NCBI RefSeq assembly: GCF_021341665.1
Contig: NZ_JAJTTH010000016.1
Coordinates: forward strand, 1 to 63,555
DNA length: 63,555 bases
Direction: 5' to 3'
Origin: Pseudomonas sp. Au-Pse12
Lineage (GTDB): Bacteria; Pseudomonadota; Gammaproteobacteria; Pseudomonadales; Pseudomonadaceae
Shown here: piece by piece, positions 17,224 through 26,274 of the stretch
How positions within the stretch are numbered: position 1 is the first letter of the stretch
Layout: every line of letters begins with the position of its first letter
Position numbers and translations under genes: made by a program
Notes under the pieces: generated by a model
Databases searched by the model: none
What the model was told of the DNA's origin: nothing
The model's input: only the letters and a program-made list of their open reading frames with translations

Positions 17224-17982
17224 ATGGCCCTGCGCTTTGCGCTGCTCCTGCTTGTTGCCAGCCTCTGCGCTGGCTGTGTTTTGTCGGGTGATTCAAACCC
17301 GATGAACACCAGCAAGGGCCGTGACGAGGCGCGTGATGCCTATGTGCAGTTGGGCCTGGGCTACTTGCAGCAGGGCATGAGCGAGCGAGCCAAGGTGCCA
17401 CTGAAGAAGGCTCTGGAGCTGGCACCTGCCGATGCTGACGCCAACGCTGCCCTGGCGCTGGTATTCCAGGCCGAGATGGAGCCGGCGTTGGCCGATGAGC
17501 ATTTTCGCCGGGCCTTGGCGGCGCGTCCGGACAGTGCCCGGATCCTCAATAACTACGGCAGCTTCCTGTTCCAGGAAAAACATTACAAAGAGGCTTATCA
17601 GCGTTTCGAGCAAGCAGCTGCTGATACTCTGTACCCGGAGCGTTCCCGGGTGTTTGAAAACCTCGGCATGACAGCTTCAAGGCTCGGTCAGCGTGATCTG
17701 GCACAGCTGCAACTGGAGAAAGCCCTGCGGCTCAATCACCAACAGCCTCGCGCGTTGCTGGAAATGGCTGAGTTGTCTTACGAAGACAGGCATTATGTGC
17801 CCGCGCGCGATTATTACGATCGTTTTAGCCTGCTCGGCGAGCAAAATGCACGTAGTCTATTGCTCGGCGTTCGGCTGGCAACGGTGTTCGAAGATCGCGA
17901 CAAGGCCGCCAGTTACGGTCTGCAACTAAAACGACTTTATCCCGGTACGCCGGAATATCAGCAATACCTGTCGGAGCAATGA
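17224..17982 (+). CDS. pilF: Type IV pilus biogenesis/stability lipoprotein PilF (PilW)
   Basis: PilF is the outer-membrane pilotin that helps the secretin PilQ assemble in type IV pili. The 252-residue product has a signal peptide ending in a lipobox-like LCAGC with Cys18, then TPR repeats through most of its length (about residues 38-240; for example DAYVQLGLGYLQQGMSERAK and NNYGSFLFQEKHYKEAYQRF). Its stop overlaps the start region of rodZ. The location between rlmN and rodZ is the standard Pseudomonas one. Confidence 0.92.
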   Translation: MALRFALLLLVASLCAGCVLSGDSNPMNTSKGRDEARDAYVQLGLGYLQQGMSERAKVPLKKALELAPADADANAALALVFQAEMEPALADEHFRRALAARPDSARILNNYGSFLFQEKHYKEAYQRFEQAAADTLYPERSRVFENLGMTASRLGQRDLAQLQLEKALRLNHQQPRALLEMAELSYEDRHYVPARDYYDRFSLLGEQNARSLLLGVRLATVFEDRDKAASYGLQLKRLYPGTPEYQQYLSEQ

Positions 17983-19004
17983 TGAAAGCGGCGCATCCCG
18001 AAGTTCAAGCAGTGACCCGCGTAAACCCCGGTGAGACCCTGCGCCAGGGCCGCGAAAGCAATGGTTGGTCGCTGGCCGAAGTGGCCCACAAGCTCAACCT
18101 CACCGTGAGCTCCCTGAGCAATCTGGAAGCCGGCGCCTTCGACAAGCTGCCGGGGCACACCTTTGCCCGTGGCTATATCCGCGCCTACGCCAAGTTGCTG
18201 GGCATGGATCAGGCAATACTGGTCCAGGCGTTCGATCAATACACCGGCACCGACTCCCAGGGCAGCAACGTTCATGCGCTCGGCCGTATCGAAGAGCCGG
18301 TGCGGGTTTCCCACACCATCCTGCGTATCGTCAGCTTGCTGCTGCTGGTGGCGGTGGTCGGTGGCGGCTTCATCTGGTGGCAGGATCAGTCCTCCCAGCG
18401 AGGCAAGGAGCCAGTATCGCTGAGCCCCGAGCATGTCGAGGTCGAAGGGGCCGACGGCACCACCCAGATTCATCCGATCGACGAGCCTGAAGACCAGGCG
18501 GTTGCCGAAGGGCAAAGCGAAGCTGCGGACAACGCTGCGCAAGCCGAGAGCCAGGCCGCCGCCGAAGTGGCCGCCAATCAGGCGGCGCCGGTTGCAACCG
18601 CCCCGGCCGCGGCCCCGGTTGCGCCGGTTGTTCCTGCACATACCGCAGCGACCACCACTCCGGCCGTTACGGCTCCAGTGGTTCCAGCGCCTGCTCCGGC
18701 CAGCGTGCCTGTGGCGCCAGTCAATCCTGCCAGTGCAGCGGCGCCGAGTGCTCCAGTCGCCGGTTCGGGTCAGGTGCAGATCCAGTTCAATGCCGATTGC
18801 TGGGCTCAGGTCATCGATGGTAACGGCAAGATTCTGCTCAGCGCCCTCAAGCGCAAGGGCGAGAACGTTGATGTCAGCGGCAAGCCGCCTTTTGCCGTGC
18901 GTCTGGGGTATGCCCGTGGCGCACAAATCACTTACAACGGTCAGGCGGTGGATATCGCCCCGTTCACCAGTGGCGAGACCGCTCGCCTGAAGTTAGGTCA
19001 ATAA
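17982..19004 (+). CDS. rodZ: Cytoskeletal/cell-shape protein RodZ
   Basis: RodZ links MreB filaments to the inner membrane and the elongation machinery. The 340-residue product has an N-terminal HTH domain (about residues 18-85, with LAEVAHKLNLTVSSLSNLEAG), one membrane helix (about 110-128, ILRIVSLLLLVAVVGGGFIWW), a long Ala/Pro/Val-rich periplasmic linker (about 185-260) and a C-terminal beta domain with NADCWAQVIDGNGK. ATG codons occur at 17979 and 17982; the second is better spaced from GGAG. It overlaps the pilF stop codon. Confidence 0.93.
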   Translation: MKAAHPEVQAVTRVNPGETLRQGRESNGWSLAEVAHKLNLTVSSLSNLEAGAFDKLPGHTFARGYIRAYAKLLGMDQAILVQAFDQYTGTDSQGSNVHALGRIEEPVRVSHTILRIVSLLLLVAVVGGGFIWWQDQSSQRGKEPVSLSPEHVEVEGADGTTQIHPIDEPEDQAVAEGQSEAADNAAQAESQAAAEVAANQAAPVATAPAAAPVAPVVPAHTAATTTPAVTAPVVPAPAPASVPVAPVNPASAAAPSAPVAGSGQVQIQFNADCWAQVIDGNGKILLSALKRKGENVDVSGKPPFAVRLGYARGAQITYNGQAVDIAPFTSGETARLKLGQ

Positions 19005-19007
19005 GTC

Positions 19008-20117
19008 ATGCACGGCGAATCTCCAATCAAACGTCGCGAGTCCCGCAAGATCTGGGTCGGCTCGGTACCGGTCGGCGGCGATGCACCGATCGCGGTGCAG
19101 AGCATGACCAACAGCGACACCAACGACGTGGCGGCAACCGTCGCCCAGATCAACCGCCTGGAAGCTGCCGGCGTCGACATCGTGCGGGTCTCGGTGCCGG
19201 ACATGGACGCCGCCGAGGCGTTCGGCCGGATCAAGCAGCAGGTCAAGGTACCGCTGGTGGCCGATATTCACTTCGACTACAAGATCGCTTTGCGCGTAGC
19301 CGAACTGGGTGTCGACTGCCTGCGGATCAACCCGGGCAACATCGGTCGCGAAGACCGGGTGCGTGCGGTGGTGGATGCCGCACGTGATCGCGGGATTCCG
19401 ATTCGCATCGGGGTCAACGCCGGTTCCCTGGAAAAAGACCTGCAGAAAAAATACGGCGAACCGACCCCGGCAGCACTGGTAGAGTCGGCGCTGCGTCACG
19501 TCGAGCACCTCGAGCGCCTGAATTTCCAGGACTTCAAGGTCAGCGTGAAGGCTTCCGATGTGTTCATGGCCGTCGAAGCCTACCGTTTGCTGGCCAAGGA
19601 AATCATCCAGCCGCTGCACCTGGGGATCACTGAAGCCGGTGGATTGCGTTCAGGCACAGTGAAATCCGCCGTCGGCCTCGGTATGCTGCTGGCCGAAGGG
19701 ATTGGCGATACCATTCGCATCTCGTTGGCGGCCGACCCGGTCGAGGAAGTGAAGGTCGGCTACGACATTCTCAAATCCCTGCACCTGCGTTCCCGTGGCA
19801 TCAACTTCATCGCCTGCCCGAGCTGCTCGCGGCAGAATTTCGATGTGGTGAAAACCATGAACGAGCTGGAAGGGCGCCTTGAAGACCTGCTGGTGCCGCT
19901 GGATGTTGCGGTGATCGGTTGCGTGGTCAACGGCCCGGGTGAAGCCAAAGAGGCGCACATCGGCCTGACCGGCGGTACACCGAATCTGATCTACATCGAC
20001 GGCAAGCCGGCACAGAAACTGACCAATGACAATCTGGTGGAAGAGCTTGAAAAGCTGATCCGGCAGAAGGCGGCCGAAAAGGTCGAGGCCGACGCAGCGC
20101 TGATCGCTCGCGGCTAA
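19008..20117 (+). CDS. ispG: (E)-4-hydroxy-3-methylbut-2-enyl-diphosphate synthase
   Basis: IspG carries out the penultimate step of the non-mevalonate isoprenoid pathway using a [4Fe-4S] cluster. The 369-residue product has the TIM-barrel region with VQSMTNSDTNDVAATVAQI and the C-terminal cluster ligands CPSCSR (about residues 265-270) and GCVVNGPGEA (about 303). The ATG lies 3 nt after rodZ. The need for an Fe-S cluster fits its neighbourhood near isc, though they are separate transcription units. Confidence 0.97.
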   Translation: MHGESPIKRRESRKIWVGSVPVGGDAPIAVQSMTNSDTNDVAATVAQINRLEAAGVDIVRVSVPDMDAAEAFGRIKQQVKVPLVADIHFDYKIALRVAELGVDCLRINPGNIGREDRVRAVVDAARDRGIPIRIGVNAGSLEKDLQKKYGEPTPAALVESALRHVEHLERLNFQDFKVSVKASDVFMAVEAYRLLAKEIIQPLHLGITEAGGLRSGTVKSAVGLGMLLAEGIGDTIRISLAADPVEEVKVGYDILKSLHLRSRGINFIACPSCSRQNFDVVKTMNELEGRLEDLLVPLDVAVIGCVVNGPGEAKEAHIGLTGGTPNLIYIDGKPAQKLTNDNLVEELEKLIRQKAAEKVEADAALIARG

Positions 20118-20140
20118 CCGAACGTATTTAAGGATTTTTT

Positions 20141-21430
20141 GTGAGCAAGTCTCTGCAAGCCATTCGTGGCATGAATGACATCCTGCCCGAGCAGACGCCC
20201 CTGTGGCGTTATTTCGAGGGCACCGTGGCGCGTCTGCTGGATAACTACGGTTACAAGCAGATTCGCATGCCGATCGTCGAGTTCACCGAGCTGTTCAAGC
20301 GTTCCATCGGTGAAGTGACCGACATCGTCGAAAAAGAGATGTACACCTTCGAAGACCGCAACGGCGACTCCCTGACCTTGCGTCCGGAAGGGACCGCGGC
20401 CTGTGTCCGGGCGGTGCTCGAGCACGGCATCACTGGCGGTGGCCAGGTGCAGAAACTGTGGTACATCGGCCCGATGTTCCGTCACGAGCGCCCGCAGAAA
20501 GGCCGTTATCGCCAGTTCCACCAGATCGGTTGCGAGGTTTTCAACCTTGACGGTCCGGACATCGATGCCGAGCTGATCGTGCTGACCTGGCGCCTGTGGG
20601 GCGAGCTGGGCATCCGCGATGCGGTCAAGCTTGAACTGAACAGCCTGGGTACCGCCGAGGCCCGTGCGCGTTATCGCGATGCGCTGGTGGCGTTCCTGTC
20701 GGCGCGCATGGACAAGCTGGATGAAGACAGCCAGCGGCGCTTGAAGACCAACCCGCTGCGCGTGCTCGATACCAAGAACCCGGACACTCAAGCCGTACTC
20801 GTGGACGCGCCGAAGCTGGCCGACTACCTGGACGAAGAGTCCCGTGTGCACTTCGAAGGCCTCAAGGCCCGACTGGATGCCGCGGGTATTCCTTATGTGA
20901 TCAACCCGAAGCTGGTGCGCGGGCTGGATTACTACAGCAAGACCGTTTTCGAATGGGTTACCGACAAGCTCGGCGCCCAGGGCACTGTCTGCGCCGGCGG
21001 CCGTTATGACGGCCTGGTCGAGCAGATGGGGGGCAAGCCTACCTCGGGTGTTGGCTTCGCCATGGGGATCGAGCGCTTGGTACTGCTGCTGGAAACCCTG
21101 GAGCAGATCCCGGAAGAAATCTCGCGTCAGGTCGACGTTTACCTCTGCGCTTTCGGCGAGGCGGCTGAACTGGCCGCGTTGGCGTTGAGTGAGCGGGTTC
21201 GTGACCAGTTGCCGAACCTGCGTCTGCAGATCAATGCCGGTGCTGGCAGCTTCAAGAGCCAATTCAAGAAGGCCGACAAGAGTGGTGCGCTGTACGCGCT
21301 GATCCTCGGTGACGACGAACTGGCCCAGCAAGTGGTAGGTTTCAAACCCCTGCGTGGCCAGGGTGAACAACAAAGCATTGCCTGGGATGCGCTCGCCGCG
21401 CACCTGGCCACCTGCGTCGTGCAGGGTTGA
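20141..21430 (+). CDS. hisS: Histidyl-tRNA synthetase
   Basis: HisS charges tRNA-His. The 429-residue product starts MSKSLQAIRGMNDILPEQ at a GTG with AAGGA upstream. Class II motif 2 lies in WYIGPMFRHERPQKGRYRQF, the histidine signature in LVRGLDYYSKTVFEW (about residue 257), and motif 3 in GVGFAMGIERLVLLL. The C-terminal anticodon domain follows. It is part of the ndk-bamB run. Confidence 0.97.
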   Translation: MSKSLQAIRGMNDILPEQTPLWRYFEGTVARLLDNYGYKQIRMPIVEFTELFKRSIGEVTDIVEKEMYTFEDRNGDSLTLRPEGTAACVRAVLEHGITGGGQVQKLWYIGPMFRHERPQKGRYRQFHQIGCEVFNLDGPDIDAELIVLTWRLWGELGIRDAVKLELNSLGTAEARARYRDALVAFLSARMDKLDEDSQRRLKTNPLRVLDTKNPDTQAVLVDAPKLADYLDEESRVHFEGLKARLDAAGIPYVINPKLVRGLDYYSKTVFEWVTDKLGAQGTVCAGGRYDGLVEQMGGKPTSGVGFAMGIERLVLLLETLEQIPEEISRQVDVYLCAFGEAAELAALALSERVRDQLPNLRLQINAGAGSFKSQFKKADKSGALYALILGDDELAQQVVGFKPLRGQGEQQSIAWDALAAHLATCVVQG

Positions 21431-21470
21431 AGCTGTCAAACAGCCGATTTAGCGAATAAGGAGTATTGGG

Positions 21471-22112
21471 GTGTCGAGTACCGAAGATGAACAGCTGGCG
21501 GAATTGAAGGACTGGTGGCAGCGTAACGGCAAACCCCTGGTGACTGGCGGCCTGCTGGCCCTGGTTATCGTGTTCGGCTGGCAAGCCTGGCACAAATATC
21601 AGAACAATCAGTCGCAAGGCGCTTCGGTGCTCTATCAGCAACTGCTGGAAACTACCCTGACGCCTGATGGCAAGCCGGATGCAGCCCGCGTTGCGGACCT
21701 GGCAGGCAAGCTCAACAGCGAGTTCGGTGGTACTGCCTATGCGCAGTACGGCAACCTGTTCGTGGCCAAAGTGGCAGTGGACACCGGCAAGCTGGACGAC
21801 GCCGCGGCGCAACTCAAGGCCGTAGCCGACAAGCCCGCCAACCCGACCCTGGGTGAAGTGGCGCGTCAGCGTCTGGCCCAGGTGCTGGCGGCGCAGAACA
21901 AGGCCGACGAAGCCCTGAAGCTGCTCGATGGCGATGCCGACAAGGCATTCCTGGCGACCCGTGAAGAACTCAAGGGCGATCTGCTGGTCCAGTTGGGCCG
22001 TGTTGACGAAGCCCATGCGGCATACCAAAAAGCCAAGGCGGCGCTTTCGGATGAAGCGGCAGTCGGTGGCTTACAAATCAAGCTGGACGACCTGGCCAAA
22101 GGGGATGCATGA
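21471..22112 (+). CDS. yfgM: Ancillary SecYEG translocon subunit YfgM
   Basis: YfgM is an inner-membrane protein with a periplasmic TPR-like domain; in E. coli it pairs with PpiD at the translocon. The GTG start has AAGGAGT upstream. The 213-residue product has an acidic N-terminus (MSSTEDEQLAELKDWWQRN), one membrane helix (about residues 22-40, PLVTGGLLALVIVFGWQAW) and TPR-like helices to the end. It lies immediately before bamB, as is usual in gammaproteobacteria. Confidence 0.93.
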   Translation: MSSTEDEQLAELKDWWQRNGKPLVTGGLLALVIVFGWQAWHKYQNNQSQGASVLYQQLLETTLTPDGKPDAARVADLAGKLNSEFGGTAYAQYGNLFVAKVAVDTGKLDDAAAQLKAVADKPANPTLGEVARQRLAQVLAAQNKADEALKLLDGDADKAFLATREELKGDLLVQLGRVDEAHAAYQKAKAALSDEAAVGGLQIKLDDLAKGDA

Positions 22113-23256
22113 CGTGATCCGTTGGAAACATGCAGCATTGCTGGCTCTGGCCTTGTTGGCCGCGGGTTGCAGCAGCAACAGCAAGAAAGAACTGCCGCCG
22201 GCGGAGCTGGTCGACTTCAAAGAAGAAGTGGTCCTGCACAAGCAGTGGAGCCGTTCGATCGGTGACGGTCAGGGCGAAACCTACAACATGCTGGTGCCGG
22301 CCATCGATGGTGACACCATCTATGCCGCCGACGTGACCGGTGTGGTGGTTTCCATGGATCGCATGAACGGCGACGTCAAATGGAAGAAAGATCTTGAACT
22401 GCCTGTTTCCGGCGCCGTGGGCGTGGGTTATGGCCTGGTCATGATCGGTACCCTGAAAGGCGAAGTGGTTGCCCTGGATGCTTCCAGCGGTGAAGAGAAA
22501 TGGCGCGCCCGTGTCACCAGTGAAGTGCTGGCTCCGCCAGCCACCAACGGTGACGTGGTGGTGGTGCAGACCCAGGATGATCGGGTGATTGGTCTTGAAG
22601 CCAGCACCGGCCATCAGATCTGGTTGTACGACAGCACCCCGGCGGTCCTGACCCTGCGTGGCACCAGTGCCCCGCTGGCGACCAACCGCCTGGCCCTGGC
22701 CGGCTTGTCGACCGGCAAGGTGGTGGCCCTGGATATCCGCAACGGCGTGCCGGTGTGGGAGCAGCGTATCGCTATTCCACAAGGTCGTTCCGAACTCGAT
22801 CGCGTAGTGGACATCGACGGCGGCCTGCTGCTGTCCGGTGGCACCTTGTATGTCGCCAGCTACCAGGGGCGTGTGGTTGCCCTGGACCTGGAGAGCGGTC
22901 GTCCGCTGTGGCAGCGTGATGCCTCCAGCTACGCCGGTGTTGCTCAGGGGTTCGGCAGTGTTTATGTCAGCCTGTCCTCGGGTACCGTGGAAGGCGTGGA
23001 TGAGCGCTCGACCACTGCCCTGTGGAGCAACGATTCCCTGGCTCGCCGTCAACTCTCGGCACCGGAAGTTTTCTCCAGCTACGTAGCGGTGGGCGACCTG
23101 GAAGGTTACCTGCACCTGCTGAGCCAGGTTGACGGTCGTTTCGTCGGCCGTGAGCGCATCGACAGCGATGGCCTGCGGGCCCGTCCGCTGGTGGTGGGCG
23201 ACATGATCTATGTGTATGGCAACAGCGGCAAACTGGAAGCCCTGACCATCAAGTAA
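22105..23256 (+). CDS. bamB: Outer membrane assembly lipoprotein BamB
   Basis: BamB is a beta-propeller lipoprotein of the BAM complex that inserts outer-membrane proteins. From ATG 22105 the product begins MHDVIRWKHAALLALALLAAG, with the lipidated Cys22 in LAAGC, and has 383 residues. GTG 22114 is an alternative start with better spacing from the GGGG sequence. PQQ/WD-like blades repeat through the protein (for example GDTIYAADVTGVVVSMDRMN, GTLYVASYQGRVVALDLESG). It overlaps the end of yfgM. A REPIN follows before der. Confidence 0.95.
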   Translation: MHDVIRWKHAALLALALLAAGCSSNSKKELPPAELVDFKEEVVLHKQWSRSIGDGQGETYNMLVPAIDGDTIYAADVTGVVVSMDRMNGDVKWKKDLELPVSGAVGVGYGLVMIGTLKGEVVALDASSGEEKWRARVTSEVLAPPATNGDVVVVQTQDDRVIGLEASTGHQIWLYDSTPAVLTLRGTSAPLATNRLALAGLSTGKVVALDIRNGVPVWEQRIAIPQGRSELDRVVDIDGGLLLSGGTLYVASYQGRVVALDLESGRPLWQRDASSYAGVAQGFGSVYVSLSSGTVEGVDERSTTALWSNDSLARRQLSAPEVFSSYVAVGDLEGYLHLLSQVDGRFVGRERIDSDGLRARPLVVGDMIYVYGNSGKLEALTIK

Positions 23257-23293
23257 TGGTTTGACTATGCTTGGGGGGACCCCCAAGCGAACT

Positions 23294-23391
23294 GCAGGAG
23301 CGGGCTTGCTCGCGATGGATGCCAAAGGTGACGCCAGCTTGCTGGACGAGCGCGGCGCCATGGAGTTAATCGCGAGCAAGCTCGCTCCTAC
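23294..23391. repeat. REPIN between bamB and der
   Basis: Two inverted REP cores, GCAGGAGCGGGCTTGCTCGC at the left and GCGAGCAAGCTCGCTCCTAC at the right, enclose about 55 bp (98 bp in total). This is the classic REP doublet found by the hundred in fluorescent pseudomonads. A hairpin just before it (CTTGGGGG / CCCCCAAG, about 23270-23287) may end the bamB transcript. Confidence 0.85.
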
Positions 23392-23465
23392 AGTGCTGCC
23401 CCGAGCACCAGCCGCTGCCACGCAGCGGCTTTTGTATTTTCTGAATTAACGCAGTGGAGAGCCGC

Positions 23466-24938
23466 ATGGTTCCCGTAATCGCCCTGGTGGGCCGACCTAA
23501 CGTCGGCAAGTCCACCTTGTTCAACCGCCTGACTCGGACTCGCGACGCCATTGTCGGCGACCTGTCCGGTCTGACCCGTGATCGCCAATACGGTGAGGCC
23601 AAGTGGCAAGGGCGTACCTATATTCTGATCGACACCGGTGGTATTTCCGGTGACGAGCATGGCATGGACGAAAAGATGGCTGAGCAGTCGCTGCTGGCCA
23701 TTGAAGAAGCTGATGTGGTGTTGTTCCTGGTGGACGCCAAGGCCGGGTTTACCGCGGCCGACCAGATGATCGGCGAGCACCTGCGCAAACGTAACAAGAC
23801 CTCCTACGTGATTGCCAACAAGGTCGACAACATTGACCCGGACATGGCCCGCGCCGAGTTCGCGCCACTGGGCATGGGCGATGCGATCCCGATCGCCGGT
23901 GCTCATGGCCGCGGCATCACCCAGATGCTGGAAATCGCCCTGCGCGAATTCCCCAAGGATGACGCCGACGAGCCGGAAGAAGGCGAGGAAGAGATCGTCG
24001 CTGAAGGCGAGGAAGCCAAGCGCATTCCGGGCCCGAGCGAGAAAGACGGAATCAAGATCGCCATCATCGGTCGTCCCAACGTGGGCAAATCCACTCTGGT
24101 CAACCGCATGCTTGGTGAAGACCGGGTAATCGTCTACGACCAACCCGGTACCACCCGCGACAGCATCTACATCCCGTTCGAGCGCAACGACGAGAAGTAC
24201 ACGCTGATCGACACCGCCGGTGTGCGCAAGCGCGGCAAGATCCACGAGGAAGTCGAAAAATTCTCGGTGGTCAAAACCCTGCAAGCGATCAAAGACGCCA
24301 ACGTGGTGATCTTCGTCATGGACGCCCGCGAAGGCGTGGTGGATCACGACCTGAACCTGCTGGGCTTCGCCCTGGAAGCCGGGCGGGCCCTGGTGATCGC
24401 TCTGAACAAGTGGGACGGCATGCAGCCGAGCGAACGCGACTACGTGAAGACCGAGCTGCAACGCCGGTTGTTCTTCGTCGACTTCGCCGATATCCACTTC
24501 ATTTCGGCGCTGCACGGCACGGGCGTGGGCAACCTCTACCAGTCGGTGCAGAACTCGTTCAAGTCGGCGGTGACCCGCTGGCCGACCAGCCGCCTGACGC
24601 AGATCCTCGAAGACGCTGTTGGCGAGCACGCGCCGCCCATGGTCAACAACCGTCGGATCAAGCTGCGCTACGCCCACTTGGGCGGTGCCAACCCGCCACT
24701 GATCGTGATCCACGGCAACCAGGTGGAGAAGGTGCCGAAGTCCTACGTGCGCTACCTGGAAAACACCTACCGCCGGGTGTTGAAGCTGGTGGGCACGCCG
24801 ATCCGTATCGAGTTCAAAGGTGGCGAGAACCCGTACGAAGGCAACAAGAACACGCTCACCGACCGCCAGGTCAACAAGAAGCGTCGCTTGATGTCGCACC
24901 ACAAGAAGGCCGACAAGAAGCGCCGCGACAAGCGCTAA
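23466..24938 (+). CDS. der: Ribosome-assembly GTPase Der
   Basis: Der (EngA) has two GTPase domains and is needed for 50S subunit maturation. The 490-residue product shows GRPNVGKSTLFN (about residue 8) and GRPNVGKSTLVN (about 203) as the two P-loops, DTGG and DTAG switch motifs, NKVD/NKWD motifs, and a C-terminal KH-like domain with a basic tail. An in-frame GTG at 23454 exists but ATG 23466 gives MVPVIALVGRPNVGK and has GGAGA upstream. Confidence 0.97.
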   Translation: MVPVIALVGRPNVGKSTLFNRLTRTRDAIVGDLSGLTRDRQYGEAKWQGRTYILIDTGGISGDEHGMDEKMAEQSLLAIEEADVVLFLVDAKAGFTAADQMIGEHLRKRNKTSYVIANKVDNIDPDMARAEFAPLGMGDAIPIAGAHGRGITQMLEIALREFPKDDADEPEEGEEEIVAEGEEAKRIPGPSEKDGIKIAIIGRPNVGKSTLVNRMLGEDRVIVYDQPGTTRDSIYIPFERNDEKYTLIDTAGVRKRGKIHEEVEKFSVVKTLQAIKDANVVIFVMDAREGVVDHDLNLLGFALEAGRALVIALNKWDGMQPSERDYVKTELQRRLFFVDFADIHFISALHGTGVGNLYQSVQNSFKSAVTRWPTSRLTQILEDAVGEHAPPMVNNRRIKLRYAHLGGANPPLIVIHGNQVEKVPKSYVRYLENTYRRVLKLVGTPIRIEFKGGENPYEGNKNTLTDRQVNKKRRLMSHHKKADKKRRDKR

Positions 24939-24949
24939 AAAGCAGCAGC

Positions 24950-25018
24950 GAGCTGCAAGGGACGAGCTGCAAGTGAGGGTAGCGAAGTCTTGCCGCTCGT
25001 GGCTTGTAGCTTGAAGCA
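24950..25018. repeat. Imperfect inverted repeats after der
   Basis: GAGCTGCAAG occurs twice (near 24951 and 24964), facing CTTGTAGCTTG near 25003. This looks like a degenerate REP-type element; the class is uncertain. Confidence 0.35.
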
Positions 25019-25028
25019 GCGACTAAAG

Positions 25029-25052
25029 AAGGGGCCTTGGGGCCCCTTTTTT
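25029..25052 (+). terminator. Rho-independent terminator after der
   Basis: Perfect stem AAGGGGCC / GGCCCCTT with a TTGG loop, followed by T residues. Confidence 0.9.
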
Positions 25053-25125
25053 AATCGCCGCGCTTTGGGCTATTCTCGGGACCTCCCGCGCCGCCGTAGA
25101 GCCGGGTGTTCAGCAGGGAACCCTC

Positions 25126-26274
25126 ATGATCACCAGTAAGCTGCCGAATGTCGGCACCACCATCTTCACGCAAATGTCCCAGCTCGCGGTGGAAACCGGA
25201 GCGCTCAACCTGTCCCAGGGTTTTCCTGATTTCGATGGCCCGCAAGCCTTGCGCGATGCGGTTGGCTGGCATATCGCCAATGGCCATAACCAGTACGCCC
25301 CCATGACTGGCCTGCCGGCCTTGCGTCAGCAGGTAGCGGCAAAGATCGCCCGCAGTTATGGCGTCCAGGTCGATGCAGACGCTGAAGTGACCATCACCCC
25401 GGGCGCGACCCAGGCGATCTTTTGCGCGATCCATGCGGTGATCCAGCGCGGTGACGAAGTCATTGTGTTCGACCCCAGTTATGACAGCTATGAACCGGCG
25501 GTGGAGCTGGCAGGCGGGCGCTGCGTGCATGTGCCGTTGGCAGGGCAGGGCTTTGCCCTCGATTGGCAGAAGCTCGGCGAAGCCCTGAGTTCGCGCACGC
25601 GGATGATCATCCTCAACTCGCCGCACAATCCCAGTGGCGCCTTGATCAGCCGGGCCGAACTGGACCAACTGGCGGCGTTGATCCGTGATCGCGATATCTA
25701 CCTGGTCAGTGACGAGGTCTATGAACACCTGGTGTTCGATGGCGTGCCTCATGTCAGTGTGCTGGCCCATGAGGAGCTGTATCAGCGTGCCTTTGTAGTC
25801 AGTTCGTTCGGTAAAACCTATCACGTGACTGGCTGGAAGACCGGCTATGTCGTGGCGCCACCGGCCTTGAGCGCCGAGCTGCGCAAGGTGCATCAATATG
25901 TCAGCTTCTGCGGCGTGACCCCTTTGCAGTACGCTCTGGCGGACTTCATGGCCGAGCACCCGGAGCATGTCGAGGAATTGCCGGCTTTTTACCAGGCCAA
26001 GCGTGATCTGTTCTGCGATCTGTTGAGCGCATCGCGCTTCGGTTTTACCCGGGTGACCGGTACCTACTTTCAACTGGTGGACTATTCGCAGATTCGTCCA
26101 GACTTGAACGATGTCGACATGGCGAAATGGATGACCCGCGAACATGGCGTGGCAGCCATTCCGGTGTCGGTGTTCTATCAGCAGCCGCCGCAGGGGCAGC
26201 GTCTGGTACGGCTGTGTTTCGCCAAACGCGAGGAGACGCTGCGTCAGGCAGCGGAGAAGCTATGCGTGATCTGA
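25126..26274 (+). CDS. Methionine-type pyridoxal phosphate aminotransferase (YbdL/MtnE-like)
   Basis: This is a class I/II aminotransferase, probably acting on 2-oxo-4-methylthiobutyrate/methionine with glutamine as amino donor, like E. coli YbdL. The 382-residue product has the class I pattern: LSQGFPDFDGP near residue 30, NSPHNPSGA near 165, the PLP lysine in SFGKTYHVTGWKTGY (about 227) and a substrate-binding Arg near the end (QRLVRLCFAKRE). Its last 13 nt overlap the omega-amidase gene, which processes the keto-acid amide made from glutamine. The specific substrate is inferred from family and partner, not shown. Confidence 0.85.
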   Translation: MITSKLPNVGTTIFTQMSQLAVETGALNLSQGFPDFDGPQALRDAVGWHIANGHNQYAPMTGLPALRQQVAAKIARSYGVQVDADAEVTITPGATQAIFCAIHAVIQRGDEVIVFDPSYDSYEPAVELAGGRCVHVPLAGQGFALDWQKLGEALSSRTRMIILNSPHNPSGALISRAELDQLAALIRDRDIYLVSDEVYEHLVFDGVPHVSVLAHEELYQRAFVVSSFGKTYHVTGWKTGYVVAPPALSAELRKVHQYVSFCGVTPLQYALADFMAEHPEHVEELPAFYQAKRDLFCDLLSASRFGFTRVTGTYFQLVDYSQIRPDLNDVDMAKWMTREHGVAAIPVSVFYQQPPQGQRLVRLCFAKREETLRQAAEKLCVI